A DNA stretch of 64,000 bases from Anniella stebbinsi (Eukaryota > Chordata > Lepidosauria > Squamata > Anniellidae). Where the stretch lies: assembly GCA_029215795.1 (NCBI GenBank), contig JARDYH010000002.1, forward strand, positions 366,198,973-366,262,972, written 5' to 3'. The position numbers and the translations under genes were made by a program. Below are positions 1 through 9,448 of this stretch, in pieces. The notes under the pieces are model-generated. The model was given only the letters and a program-made list of their open reading frames with translations, searched no databases and was not told where the DNA came from. Positions within the stretch are counted from its first letter, which is position 1. Each line of letters starts with the position of its first letter.

Positions 1-265
1 ATTAAGATCCAAAACAAAACAATGTCTAGGAAATGCTATTTCATGTTCAGCAATTAAGATCCAAAAAAATCTTTAAGTATGTTCTGTTTAACAAGAAATG
101 CTTTTAAAATTTTATTTTATGCAAGTTATATTTGGATGTGATGTTTCAAGTATTTTTTTTAATTTTAAAAAAATTAAAAGAATCCAAAGGTTTCCCCGCT
201 ACTAATTCTTGTTAGTATAACACCAAAATTGAATCCACCTAAAGCAGTTTTTGGTGGATGTGTTG

Positions 266-452
266 TCTGAAGTGTATTAATGAGCTATAAAGACTGGTCT
301 CTTCCGGCAGGCCACCCAGTCGAATTTTAAGAGTTGTATTGGTATTTTAACAATGTATTAGTTTTTATATGTTATTAATCAGTTTTATGTATTTTATATC
401 ATTTGTTTTTAATATTGTTCCCTGCCTCGATCCAGAGGGAGAGGCGGGTAAG

Positions 453-456
<4 letters not shown>
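266..456 (+). repeat. LINE 3' tail, L2-like
   Basis: An AT-rich tail ends in a CCTCGATCC...GGAGAGGCGGG signature followed directly by a TA microsatellite. The same signature and simple-repeat ending recur at 53640-53748, which supports a LINE 3' end. No coding sequence remains here. Confidence 0.55.

Positions 457-498
<42 letters not shown>
457..498. repeat. (TA)n microsatellite
   Basis: About 21 uninterrupted TA dinucleotides are appended to a LINE 3' tail, as is usual for L2-type ends. Confidence 0.97.
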
Positions 499-499
<1 letters not shown>

Positions 500-502
<3 letters not shown>

Positions 503-1679
503 ACTGGCAGCTGAAGGCTTTGTAAATCCTAGAACTATAGTTTAAAAACACTCAGGAAAGGCCAAATCCATAACAAGAAGCAACCCTTCTAGGACAGGGA
601 GAGCCATGGCTTGAGTCCCAAAGGAAATTGGACACAACAACTTCAAAATGTGGACATATTTCAGGATGGTGCAATGGGGGTTTCAAGGGTAGCAGTCCAG
701 AGGCATGGCCACTGAGCCATGGCAGAGTCAGGTAGGCAGAGGGCTGGTGGCCGCTGGACAGGCAGTTTGGAGGATGCAACACAGAGCAGGCAAGTTTCAC
801 CGATACAGTGAGGAAGGTGGTGAGCAGGTAAGCGCAGGTGGGCCTTCACACTGCTCAGCAGCATCTGATGGGGAGGGGGGAAAACCCAATTCCAGTTTTG
901 TCACTCACTGGCTTGCTTGCCATTACATTGATCTCCATCAGACAAGTGTTTTATTGGACGCTCATTACTGGGCCCTCACAGATTTTCACGGTTCCCTCTC
1001 ACAACGTCATCTTCCTCCCGTGCGCCTCCCGCCCCTTCTAGCCTTCTTCGCACCTCAAAAAACACCCCAGTGAGTCTAATTTATTTTTTGAAACGGAACT
1101 TGCCGCTACCTCCTGCTGTGTTCAGGAGAAGCAGCGGGATCAAAACGGCCCACTGAATGGGCCACGAGCACTTTGTTTACTTCCTCTTTCGAAAGTGGAA
1201 GTTATGAGGGACAAACGCACGGGCGGAGAAGCGACGGTAAGCAAACACGATTCCCCCCCCCCCCGTGTGATGACACTCATTGTCATGGGAAGGGGGGAAG
1301 GCAACTGAGGCAGAAGACAGCGCGTTCTTGGAAGAGCCAAGCGGAGGCAGCGATGAAGCCAGCACATAATGGATGTCATTAAAAAGAGTTATTGATCGAA
1401 CATCCCAATGAATCAAATAAGGCTGGCAAAAAGAGGGAAAGCCAGTTAGTGGGAACCTAATTTAGCCAAAAGGGAAACGTAGCTGAATTGGGGTGGAGGA
1501 AGGAGGATGGTGTATAAGAGCCAGCTCTAGATGGAGGCAGATTTGCCGTCCTCCTGCCACAGCCCTAATAAGCCTGGTTAGCTAGACCTCATCAGGCCAT
1601 CAGGACATGTAACCCAGTACTGTTGACTCTGAGTAGCAGTGGCCCCAGTATTTCTCAACCATGAGGTCTTATACGTCAA
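500..1679. other. No gene or repeat recognised
   Basis: The open frames here overlap on both strands, are short and show no recognisable protein. A C-run lies near 1252-1265. The stretch 1330-1430 is balanced in composition and repeat-free, and could be a conserved non-coding element, but nothing in the sequence proves it. Confidence 0.4.
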
Positions 1680-1818
1680 GGGTGGGCAACGTGCGTCCCT
1701 CTACTTGCTTTCGCCTACAGCTCCCATCAGCCCTAGCCAGCATAGCCAATGGTGAGGAATGCTGGGAGAAGTAGGTCAAAGCCCAACACAGCTGGAGGGC
1801 CACAGCTTCTCCACCCCT
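1680..1818. mobile_element. Small palindromic MITE, 'CCAGATGTGTTGGA' family, diverged copy
   Basis: The left end GGGTGGGCAAC...CCCTC matches, in inverted form, the right end GAGGG...CTTCTCCACCC. The middle has the CTCCCATCAGCC...CCAGCATAGCCAATGG core shared with copies at 27240-27333, 40076-40203 and 59493-59571. No coding capacity. Confidence 0.55.
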
Positions 1819-3058
1819 ACCTCATGTGGTGGTGGGATTGATTCTGTTGGGAACGGCCTATTTGCAAAGCAGGGGTCCTGTGCCACTGAGCTGCTATGGC
1901 CTCCAACAGCCCGACCGCTCCAAACTGAAGATGGCACAACCTGAACGTGACAAGCTACAACAAGTCAGGCGCTTGGCATGGTGCAACAGCCCCTGCAGTT
2001 GAATTAGCCCACGGTGGGGTGTCACGATGTGTGAACAGGCTCAATGGTTCTCCTGATCCCCACCTGATGCCAAACTAATCTTTTCTTGAGAACCCCCAAG
2101 GGGATGATTGCAAAACCCCTTTGTTCCATTGCTAAAATGCTCTTTTGACTGATTTTTAACAACTTCTCTTTTGTAGGAACAGCCTCGGCCACAGAGGTCA
2201 TCTAGAATCAAACTTCATGGCTTCCACACATGCAGGAACAAAGAAATACAACGCAAGCAGAGGAATGGAGAGTTGTTTTTTGACACTACAGAGAAGCTGC
2301 AGCAGGCACATGCCCCTCCCCAACCATCACCCACAGAGGAGATAATTTCCCAGAATGCAGCTGGAAGACACTACCACTTGCCATACTCTTCTTGATGCTT
2401 GCTTCAAACACCTGTCCAATGCATTAGACAACTCACTTAAAAGTCAAGCCACCAGCCAACCTCTATTAAACTCGATGGGATTCTCTACATCCGCTTTAAT
2501 GGCAGCTGGATCCAATCCACCCTGCAAACTTTGGGATCTTGCCTGGAAAGTGCTGGACAACCACAATTCTGTTAAAAGCTCCTGAGCAACCTTCTAGGGA
2601 GAGATTTTCTCACAGCTACCTGGAGAAAGGGAAGGATAAAGACTGGGCATTTTGGTATTCCGAGTGGCGCATGCCATCACATCCTTTGCGATACTGCAGA
2701 GAACAATGTAGCTCAAGGGCCTTCTCTCCCAGCATCCTCTGGAGCATTGCAAGGGATCCTGGGAAGCAGACCTTGGGTGCAACACAGTAAGATTCATACC
2801 CCTTAAAAAGGCTGCTACTTGTGTTGAATGCTTTTGCAACTGGGGCATCACTGAATCCAAACCTTTGGAGAGAACCTATGGAACGGTGACTGAACACATG
2901 CTTTCCATGTACGAGATCCGAGGCCCCATCACTGAGATTGCCAGTGTACATGAGGAAGAAGAAGAACCAGGGTTGCAAATGGTCTGACTAAAGCAGCTCA
3001 AGCTGAGGCTGAGTGCAAACTTTGCCTACAGGTGAGGAGCCCCAGGTCCAGTCTTCTG
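1819..3058. other. No gene or repeat recognised
   Basis: The predicted frames overlap each other on opposite strands and none shows a known domain. The sequence is mixed in composition, without tandem or inverted structure that I can see. Confidence 0.4.
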
Positions 3059-3165
3059 CACCACCCATTCAATGGTCTCCGCCGGGAGCACGGCTTCAAG
3101 GAGGCCTTTGCTAGACAGATGAATGGCCTGGCTCAATACAAAAGCAGCTTCCTACCTTCCTAGGA
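3059..3165 (+). repeat. SINE fragment, sense orientation
   Basis: The 3' part GATGAATGGCCTGGCTCAAT...AAGCAGCTTCCT corresponds to the reverse complement of the start of the repeat at 3953-4190. They are therefore two copies of one short interspersed family, which I take to be tRNA-derived. No A/B box is clear in this copy. Confidence 0.45.
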
Positions 3166-3184
3166 AATGCCTACAGTTCTTTTG

Positions 3185-3291
3185 AGAACTGTAGGCTACA
3201 AGAAGTGCAGAGAAGGGCCATTACAATGATCAAGTAGCTGGAACAATTCCCACAGGAAGAAAAGTTACAACCTGTGGGACTTTTTAGCTTA
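3185..3291 (+). repeat. CR1/L3-like LINE 3' region, left part
   Basis: The sequence runs into GGGACTTTTTAGCTTA and is continued after the MITE by GAAACAGGGGAGACATGATA at 3639. Joining the two sides gives a continuous CR1/L3-type 3' region, so this LINE is the insertion host of the MITE at 3292-3635. Confidence 0.6.
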
Positions 3292-3635
3292 CAAGGATTC
3301 GCTTTTGCGCCCGGTTAGGCGATTATGTGCATAATCGCTGAAACGCATTTACACCTAATACCTCTGCATGAGAGGTGGTGAGAGGCGGTGAAGCGCATTA
3401 ATGGATGACCAAAATGCGCTTTACAAGTAGTTAATGCGCATAAGCGCTTGTTCACACAGTCAAAATGCGCTTTAACGGCCGAAGCAAAATAAAACTCGCG
3501 ATTTAACGCGCATTCGATAATGCGCATAATCGGAGAGATAACGCGCCTCTACGCCCGATTTGTGCTCCGTTCTTGTAGAGGTAAATTTTTTTAAGTGCCT
3601 TGAAAGAGCTTTAAACCTCTCTTGTAGAGGCAGCC
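3292..3635 (-). mobile_element. PIF/Harbinger-like MITE, copy A
   Basis: On the minus strand the element begins GGCTGCCTCTACAAG and ends ...GGATTCGC...CCTTG; the last terminal bases of the second inverted repeat are deleted. It is flanked by TTA at 3289-3291 and 3636-3638. Removing it plus one TTA restores the host LINE (GCTTA joined to GAAAC). The interior consists of repeated GCGCATTA / TAATGCGC-type words and has no coding capacity. It is one of seven copies in the window. Confidence 0.8.
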
Positions 3636-3638
3636 TTA

Positions 3639-3797
3639 GAAACAGGGGAGACATGATAGAGGTGCATAAAACTATGTGTGGAGGAAATGGGTGGGGAGAC
3701 ATTTTCCTCCCTCTCTCATATCGCTATCACCCAATGGAGTGCTAGAAATCAGCTCCAATCCCATGGAGCTGATTGCCCTGACTCTCCACCAAACACA
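3639..3797 (+). repeat. CR1/L3-like LINE 3' region, right part
   Basis: This continues the LINE interrupted by the MITE. It contains GACATGATAGAGGTGCATAA and CTCCCTCTCTCATA, words also seen in the fragment at 20153-20262. It is non-coding in its present state. Confidence 0.6.
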
Positions 3798-3942
3798 AGA
3801 GTCGCTATTTAACGCGAATGCAAAAATGCAAATAAAAGGAGATAAAAATCACCTGTATCCCTGATTTGCACCTCGCTCTTGTAGAGGTAAAATCGTTAAT
3901 GCACCGTGAAAGAGCCTTAAATAGATCGTGTAGAGGAAACCA
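3798..3942 (-). mobile_element. PIF/Harbinger-like MITE, truncated and diverged copy B
   Basis: The sequence parallels the 3480-3635 half of copy A: a GCTATTTAACGCG stretch, CTCTTGTAGAGGTAAA, then TGAAAGAGCCTTAAA and a degraded terminal GTGTAGAGGAAACC. Only one end is present. It lies in the same orientation as copy A, about 160 bases away. Confidence 0.7.
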
Positions 3943-3952
3943 AGGAAAAGTT

Positions 3953-4190
3953 TTTTATGCAGGAAGCTGCCTTGTACTGAATCTGACCCTTGGTCCATCT
4001 AGCCCAGTTACTGGGGACAGGAACAGCCATAGGATGAACAGCACCCTGGGCAAGGAGAGACTTTGGTGCCCCCCCCCACCAGTGAGTTTTGCAGGGCTAC
4101 CCAGAGGATTTCTGGGCGTGATGCTCCTCAAGAACAACCCTGGTCAAAGCCTTGATCTCTCAGCCACTGAACTACAATTTGCAGAAGCCA
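3953..4190 (-). repeat. SINE, antisense, about 240 bp
   Basis: It begins AGGAAGCTGCCTTGTACTGA...CCATCTAGCCCAGT, the reverse complement of a common reptile SINE 3' end. It runs to GATCTCTCAGCCACTGAACT. A C-run lies at 4070-4078. Family assignment is from memory of such repeats; the match to the fragment at 3112-3160 is seen directly. Confidence 0.5.
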
Positions 4191-4393
4191 AAGTCCGAAG
4201 ACTCCACCTTCTGAGCAGTGGCTATGCACTGTACAACACAGCAGAACTATCGCAGGTTTTATTTTGTAGCAGTTCCTATTGTTTGATGAGCATTCTTTAT
4301 TTCAGAATATCCATTATTTTTATCATTAAAAATAATAAAGAAAAGTTACAAATAAAAAAGGTATCCGGGTGATGTCTTACAACCTCCAACATT

Positions 4394-4394
4394 C

Positions 4395-4437
<43 letters not shown>
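4394..4437. repeat. (ATT)n microsatellite
   Basis: About 14 uninterrupted ATT trinucleotides follow an A-rich stretch, in the manner of a retroelement tail. Confidence 0.95.
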
Positions 4438-4549
4438 TATATAGTGCTTATAGTTTTAACAGTATTTGAAGTGCTAGGTGCTCAGTAACATTGCCTCAAA
4501 ATAAAGCTGTGTTCTACTGATTTTTACCTCGCACAAATAACATAAATAA

Positions 4550-6357
4550 TAGGGATGTGCACTGGATCGGACCCGATCCACGATCCGAGTCCGGTCCAGT
4601 GGGAAATCGGATAAATTATCCGATTTCCGATCCCGCAGCTGGATCGGCCGATCCAATCCGAACCGGTCCGAAAAAGCTCCGAACCGGTTCGGCGGATCGG
4701 CGGATCGGCGGGCGCCCACTGGCGCCCACCGCCGCTTCCATTGGCGGGCGCCAGCGGGCGCCCGCCGATGAAAGTGGACAGCGGGGGGGGGGAGGAGGGG
4801 GGCACTTACCTTCTCGGCCCGGTGGCTCCCGTCCGGCGCCGGAGCCTACTACTACTAGCAGGCTCCGCGGCCTGCTCTAGGGTGGCGCGCCGGGTGATGT
4901 CATCACCCGGCGCGCTACTCTAGAGCAGGCCGCGGAGCCTGCTGGTAGTAGTAGGCGCCGGCGCCGGACGGGAGCCACCGGGCCGGGAAGGTAAGGAGGG
5001 GGTGCGTGGAGGGGAGGAGGGGGCGCGCGGAGGGGGGAGGGGGGCCCTTACCTTTCCGGCCCGGCGGCTCCCGTCCGGCGCCGGCGCCTACTATTCCCAG
5101 CAGGCTCCGCGGCCTGCTCTAGGATGGCGCGCCGGGTGATGTCATCACCCGGCGCGCTACTCTAGAGCAGGCCGCGGAGCCTGCTGGAAGTAGTAGGCGC
5201 CGGCGCCGGACGGGAGCCGCCGGGCCGGAAAGGTAAGGAGGGGGTGCGTGGAGGGGAGGAGGGGGCGCGCGGAGGGGGGAGGGGGGCCCTTACCTTTCCG
5301 GCCCGGCGGCTCCCGTCCGGCGCCGGCGCCTACTATTCCCAGCAGGCTCCGCGGCCTGCTCTAGGATGGCGCGCCGGGTGATGTCATCACCCGGCGCGCT
5401 ACTCTAGAGCAGGCCGCGGAGCCTGCTGGAAGTAGTAGGCGCCGGCGCCGGACGGGAGCCGCCGGGCCGGAAAGGTAAGGAGGGGGTGCGTGGAGGGGAG
5501 GAGGGGGCGCGCGGAGGGGGGAGGGGGGCCCTTACCTTTCCGGCCCGGCGGCTCCCGTCCGGCGCCGGCGCCTACTACTCCCAGCAGGCTCCGCGGCCTG
5601 CTCTAGGATGGCGCGCCGGGTGATGTCATCACCCGGCGCGCTACTCTAGAGCAGGCCGCGGAGCCTGCTGGAAGTAGTAGGCGCCGGCGCCGGACGGGAG
5701 CCGCCGGGCCGGAAAGGTAAGGAGGGGGTGCGTGGAGGGGAGGAGGGGGCGCGCGGAGGGGGGAGGGGGGAGGGGGGCCCTTACCTGCCCGGCCCGGCGG
5801 CTCCCGTCCGGCGCCGGCGCCTACTACTACCAGCAGGCTCCGCGGCCTGCTCCAGGGTGGCGCGCCGGGTGATGTCATCACCCGGCGCGCTACTTGAGAG
5901 TAGGCCACGGAGCCCGCTGGTAGTAGCCGCCGGCGCCGGACGTGCCGAGAAGGTAAGTGGCGGGGAAGGGGGCTTACCCCCCCCCCGGAGCCGTCCGCTT
6001 CTATCCGCTGGCGCCCGCGGGCGCCAGCGGATGGAAGCAGGCGGCCCCAGGGGGGGTAGGGAGCGCGGGGGAGGGGGTTTACCTGCCGGGGCCGTCCACA
6101 GCGGACGGCCCCGGGGGGGGGAGGGAGTTAGGCCCCCCCTTACCCACCCGCCGCCATTTTTTCCTCATAGACTTGCATTGCAATGCAAGTCTATGGGGAA
6201 AAAAATGGCGGCCGATCCAAAAATGTACGATTTTTGGGTCGGGATCGGACTCGATCCGGTCCGGGGGGCCTCCGATTTTGTCCGAACCGGTCCGGGACAA
6301 AATTGGAGGTCCCGATCCGGGTCCCGATCCGATCCGGGGGGTCCGTGCACACCCCTA
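4550..6357 (+). mobile_element. hAT non-autonomous element 1 with palindrome array (1.8 kb)
   Basis: The terminal inverted repeats are TAGGGATGTGCAC and, at the right end, the inverse of TAGGGGTGTGCACGGACC. A perfect 8-bp target duplication ATAAATAA lies at 4542-4549 and 6358-6365. Eight-base duplications and this kind of end are typical of hAT elements. Subterminal zones are rich in GGATCGG/CCGATCC words, which are probable transposase-binding repeats. No transposase is encoded. The centre is a GC-rich tandem array of palindromes, and a 30-bp perfect palindrome built on GACTTGCATTGC lies near 6170-6199. The reverse-oriented relative is at 13552-16584. Confidence 0.9.
4810..5960. repeat. Tandem array of 5 GC-rich palindromes inside hAT element 1
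   Basis: Units repeat every 241-249 bp. Each is a fold-back of roughly 90-bp arms centred on GGGTGATGTCATCACCC; the centres are at 4895-4905, 5138-5148, 5379-5389, 5621-5631 and 5870-5880. Units are separated by purine-rich spacers with GGTAAG on one side and CTTACC on the other. CpG is very dense (CCGGCGCCGGCGCC, CCGCGGCC, GGCGCGCC). Long open frames crossing the array are by-products of its composition. Confidence 0.92.
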
Positions 6358-6365
6358 ATAAATAA

Positions 6366-6599
6366 CATAAAACTAAGGTAAAAACTGAAAAAGGTTCATT
6401 GTCCCAATGACATCAGATCCACCAGGCTTCACTGGAATTTGGGCTGGACGGGGGTTGGGGGACAGTTCCAATCCTGCATTTCTACAATTGGGCTTTAAAG
6501 GCAACGAATGCCAAGCCTTTGAATTGTGTCCAGAAGCAGCCCAGGAACCGGTGGCACTCCTTAAGCCCCGAGTGGGGTGGGGTGGGGCCAGATGCTCCC
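6366..6599. other. No feature recognised
   Basis: A short single-copy-looking stretch lies between the hAT element and the next MITE. Nothing recognisable is present. Confidence 0.4.
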
Positions 6600-6602
6600 T
6601 TA

Positions 6603-6947
6603 GGGTGCCTCTACAAGAGCAATTTAAAGCTTTTTCAAGGTGCATTTTTTTTTTACCTCTACAAGAAAGGAGCGCAAATCGGGGTTCAAAGCGCGTTATC
6701 TCTCTGATTATGCGATTATCAAATGTGCATTAAATAGCGAGTTTTAACTTACCGCAGCCGTTGAAACACCTTATGATCATGTAAACATGCGATTCTCTGC
6801 ATTAAACACTTCTAAAGCGCACCGGTAAGGCCACCAGTTATGCACTTAACCGCATCCCGCATACAATGATTTACTGTAAATGCGATTGCGAAAAGATGCG
6901 CATAATCGGAGAACCAGGCGTCAAACTGAATTCTTGTAAAGGGGACC
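6603..6947 (+). mobile_element. PIF/Harbinger-like MITE, copy C
   Basis: The left end is GGGTGCCTCTACAAG preceded by TTA within CTTAG. The right end is CTTGTAAAGGGGACC followed by AAA, so the expected 3-bp duplication has decayed on one side. The interior is more diverged than in copies E and G but keeps the GCGCATAATCGGAGA and TCTGATTATGCG words. Confidence 0.75.
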
Positions 6948-7640
6948 AAAGTTTCGTACAGAAAGGTGGTGGTGGTAGCTCCCAGCGTCCATCTAAATAT
7001 CACTTCTTGTATTAGTTGCAGTGGCTGGCCCTTGGAAGCTTTTGCCTGAGTCCTGAGCACCTTGATGGATTAAGTAACAGAAAAACAGGAATTACATCAA
7101 AGAATTTCATCCCCAGAAAGCTTGGAAGGAATTTTTATGCATAAATGTTGGATCTGATTTTTTAAAAAGCACCTGGATCAGCCATTTCTCCCACAGCTCC
7201 GGGGGACCCAAGGATCTGGGATGGGCATAAAGGCTCCCATGTTACGGCGCTCCTGCTCAGAGCCTCCGTGGCACTGTGCAGCCTTTGCACAGTAATTCTG
7301 TGCCTGTAATTCTACACTTTCTGTTCATGCAGCAGAGGGCTTCCCATGACAACAGCTCTTTCAGCGGGCCAATTATGAATACAGAGGAACACTGAATAGT
7401 GCACAGGAGGAGGGGGCGGGGGGAGGCTCTGAAACTTGGGATTACATGGGAACAGGTGTGCTCAGCACCTCACTGTCCCTTTGACCCCTCCTCGTGGCCT
7501 CTGCCGCCTGCTTCTCCTCCTGAACATTGTTCAGAAAGCAGCATCTTCTTTCAGAAAGAAGGCATTTCCACAGCAGAGGCCACCGGTGATGTCATGGGGC
7601 CAGCTCTCGTGGAGATGCAGCACCGACACTTTCTCATTAG
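6948..7640. other. No gene recognised
   Basis: No domain-bearing frame is present. The segment around 7285-7390 (GCACAGTAATTCTGTGC, CATGACAACAGC, CCAATTATGAAT) is repeat-free and AT/GC balanced. It is a candidate conserved non-coding element by appearance only. Confidence 0.35.
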
Positions 7641-7654
7641 CATGAGCACTGGCA

Positions 7655-7681
7655 TCATCACACACACACACACACACACAC
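7655..7681. repeat. (CA)n microsatellite
   Basis: About 13 CA dinucleotides without interruption. Confidence 0.95.
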
Positions 7682-7799
7682 TGTCCTCTGCCCTCTGAGC
7701 TTACCTGCAGTTCTCACAATAGTGGTGCAGTTGAGGTGGAATGAATTTTCTTAGCAACAGTATATAGTTAGGGTATATAGTTAACAGTATATAGTTAAG

Positions 7800-7945
7800 A
7801 ACATCAGAAGAGCCCTGATGCCAGATCAGACCAAGGTCTGTCTAGTCCAGCACTCTGTTCACACAGTGGGCAACAAGCTGCCCATGGGAAACCCACAAGC
7901 AGGACGCGGGTGCAACAGTATCCAGGTGTGAGCATTCCCTGTTGT
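7800..7945 (-). repeat. CR1/L3-like LINE 3' terminus, antisense
   Basis: It starts GAACATCAGAAGAGCCCTGA and continues CAGACCAAGGTCTGTCTAGT and TGTTCACACAGTGGGC. This is the antisense 3' end of the CR1/L3-type family whose more internal part is seen at 3185-3797. The assignment rests on recall of this common reptile repeat. Confidence 0.5.
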
Positions 7946-7959
7946 AAACGCAAAGTATG

Positions 7960-8105
7960 TTGAGCAGAGCAGAGAAGAGGAAACTGTCCCAGCTGGTCTA
8001 GCAGGTACATCAGGAAGCGAGCTCCCGGAGAGAGAGAGTGATCACAGAGAGAGAACAGGAGTTTGTCAGGGGGAGTGTAGTGGAAGAGAAGACCAAGAGG
8101 TTCAT
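7960..8105 (+). repeat. CR1 5'-UTR-like fragment
   Basis: The segment containing CCCAGCTGGTCTAGCAGGTA and GAGCTCCCGGAGAGAGAG is a direct repeat of 9203-9330, which leads into the CR1 ORF1. It is probably a second, severely truncated CR1 5' region. Confidence 0.55.
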
Positions 8106-8109
8106 CACA

Positions 8110-8543
8110 CCAGCAATTTAGTGCACTCTTGCCATGCCTGGTGTGCAGATTTGCAGCACGGTACTCACATGATGCCGTGCCTGTCCTGCTGACACCCCGT
8201 CTCTTCCCCAGCCTTTCCTAGAATGCTAAAAGTCTGGATTATTTTCCCTAAGTGCATTTAATGCCCCCTAAGCCTCCGTGTAGTTTTAAAGGAACTGGGG
8301 GCTTGAATGGATTGCATCATTCCCTGGCAGGGAAAAGCGATCTCTTCCTATTAGCCAGCTCCAAGCCTCAATAGAAAACCCAAACCTTGCATCCCAGGCT
8401 CCAAAGCATTTTTTAAAATCATACAATGCCTGAATCTCTGCAGAGACAGGATTGTACTCCCTCGATGCCTCCAGAGAGACAGACGAAAGGGTCCTTCAAT
8501 TTTTGCCCAGCAGAAAGGCGGTTTGGTTGAAGTGCTCATCTGA
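8110..8543. other. No gene or repeat recognised
   Basis: Plain sequence between a CR1 5' fragment and MITE copy D, with only short frames. Confidence 0.4.
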
Positions 8544-8546
8544 TAA

Positions 8547-8852
8547 GGGGTGCCTCTACAAGAGGCATTTAAAGCTCTTTCAAGGCACATTAAAAAAATT
8601 ACCTCTACAAGAATGGAGCGCAAATCGGGTGTAGAGGCGCATTATCTCCCCGATTATGCGCATTATCGAATGCACGTTAAATCGCGAGTTTTATTTTGCT
8701 CCGTCCGTTAAAGCGCATTTTGACTGTGTGAATAAGCGCTTATGCGCATTAACTACTTGTAAAGCGCATTTTGGACATCTGTTAATGCGCTTCGCCGCCT
8801 CTCGTGCAGAGGGATTAGGCGTAAATGCGCTTCTGCAATTATGCGCATAATC
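8547..8852 (+). mobile_element. PIF/Harbinger-like MITE, copy D, 3'-truncated
   Basis: The left end GGGGTGCCTCTACAAG is preceded by TAA (8544-8546). The interior is very close to copy E (TAAATCGCGAGTTTTATTTT, GCGCATTAACTACTTGTAAA). The sequence stops after ATGCGCATAATC near 8852 and the second terminal repeat is missing, so only one flank can be read. Confidence 0.8.
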
Positions 8853-9059
8853 TGACTGGAGGGAGAAAGAGAAGGGGAGGGGTGAAAGGGAGTGCAGCAG
8901 AAGAGCAAAGGAGTGAAAGAGAAGCTATTCAGGTGAAAGGGATCATAAACTTGACCTGCTTCTGCCTCAGAGGTAAAAAAAAAAAATGGAGGCAAACCAG
9001 GGGAGAAAATTAGGTGTGATGGAGGTCCAAGGCAAAGAGGAGAAAGGCTGCCTATTCAA

Positions 9060-9448
9060 AGTAGCCATGTGCATGCCATGTGATCCCAAGTGCTGATTCA
9101 AGGGGCATGTCCTGAGAGCTGCTGCTGGGCCTGAAGGGGCGTGGCCTGATTGCTCTCAGCAGCTGAGTGGGTGGGGAGTTTCATTCTGTTTCCTGACTCC
9201 TCGCTGAGCTGAGCAGAGCAGAGGAAGCTGCCCCAGCTGGTCTAGAAGGTACATAAGGTAGTGAGCTCCCAGAGAGAGCGTGATATGAACGAGCAAACAG
9301 GAACTGGGCAGGGGAGGTCCCTAACAAAAGAAATTGTTTCCTTGTAACACACTCAGATAGGAAGGGACTCTGTTGTTAACCTTCAGGGAAGACCAGCTAT
9401 CCCAGTACAATCAATACAGGAGAAAGAAAGAAAAAAGGAATAGACAGT
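9060..9448 (+). mobile_element. CR1 LINE 5' untranslated region
   Basis: Non-coding sequence precedes the CR1 ORF1 start at 9449. Part of it (9203-9330) is duplicated at 7960-8105. The exact 5' boundary is not certain; 9060 is an estimate. CR1 elements are usually 5'-truncated, so a copy retaining its 5' region is less common. Confidence 0.5.

Noticed and set aside
4394..4437. Possible CRISPR-like array among the short direct repeats of the window
   Set aside because: All short arrays are simple microsatellites or transposon units with no spacer structure, and the DNA is from a vertebrate nucleus.
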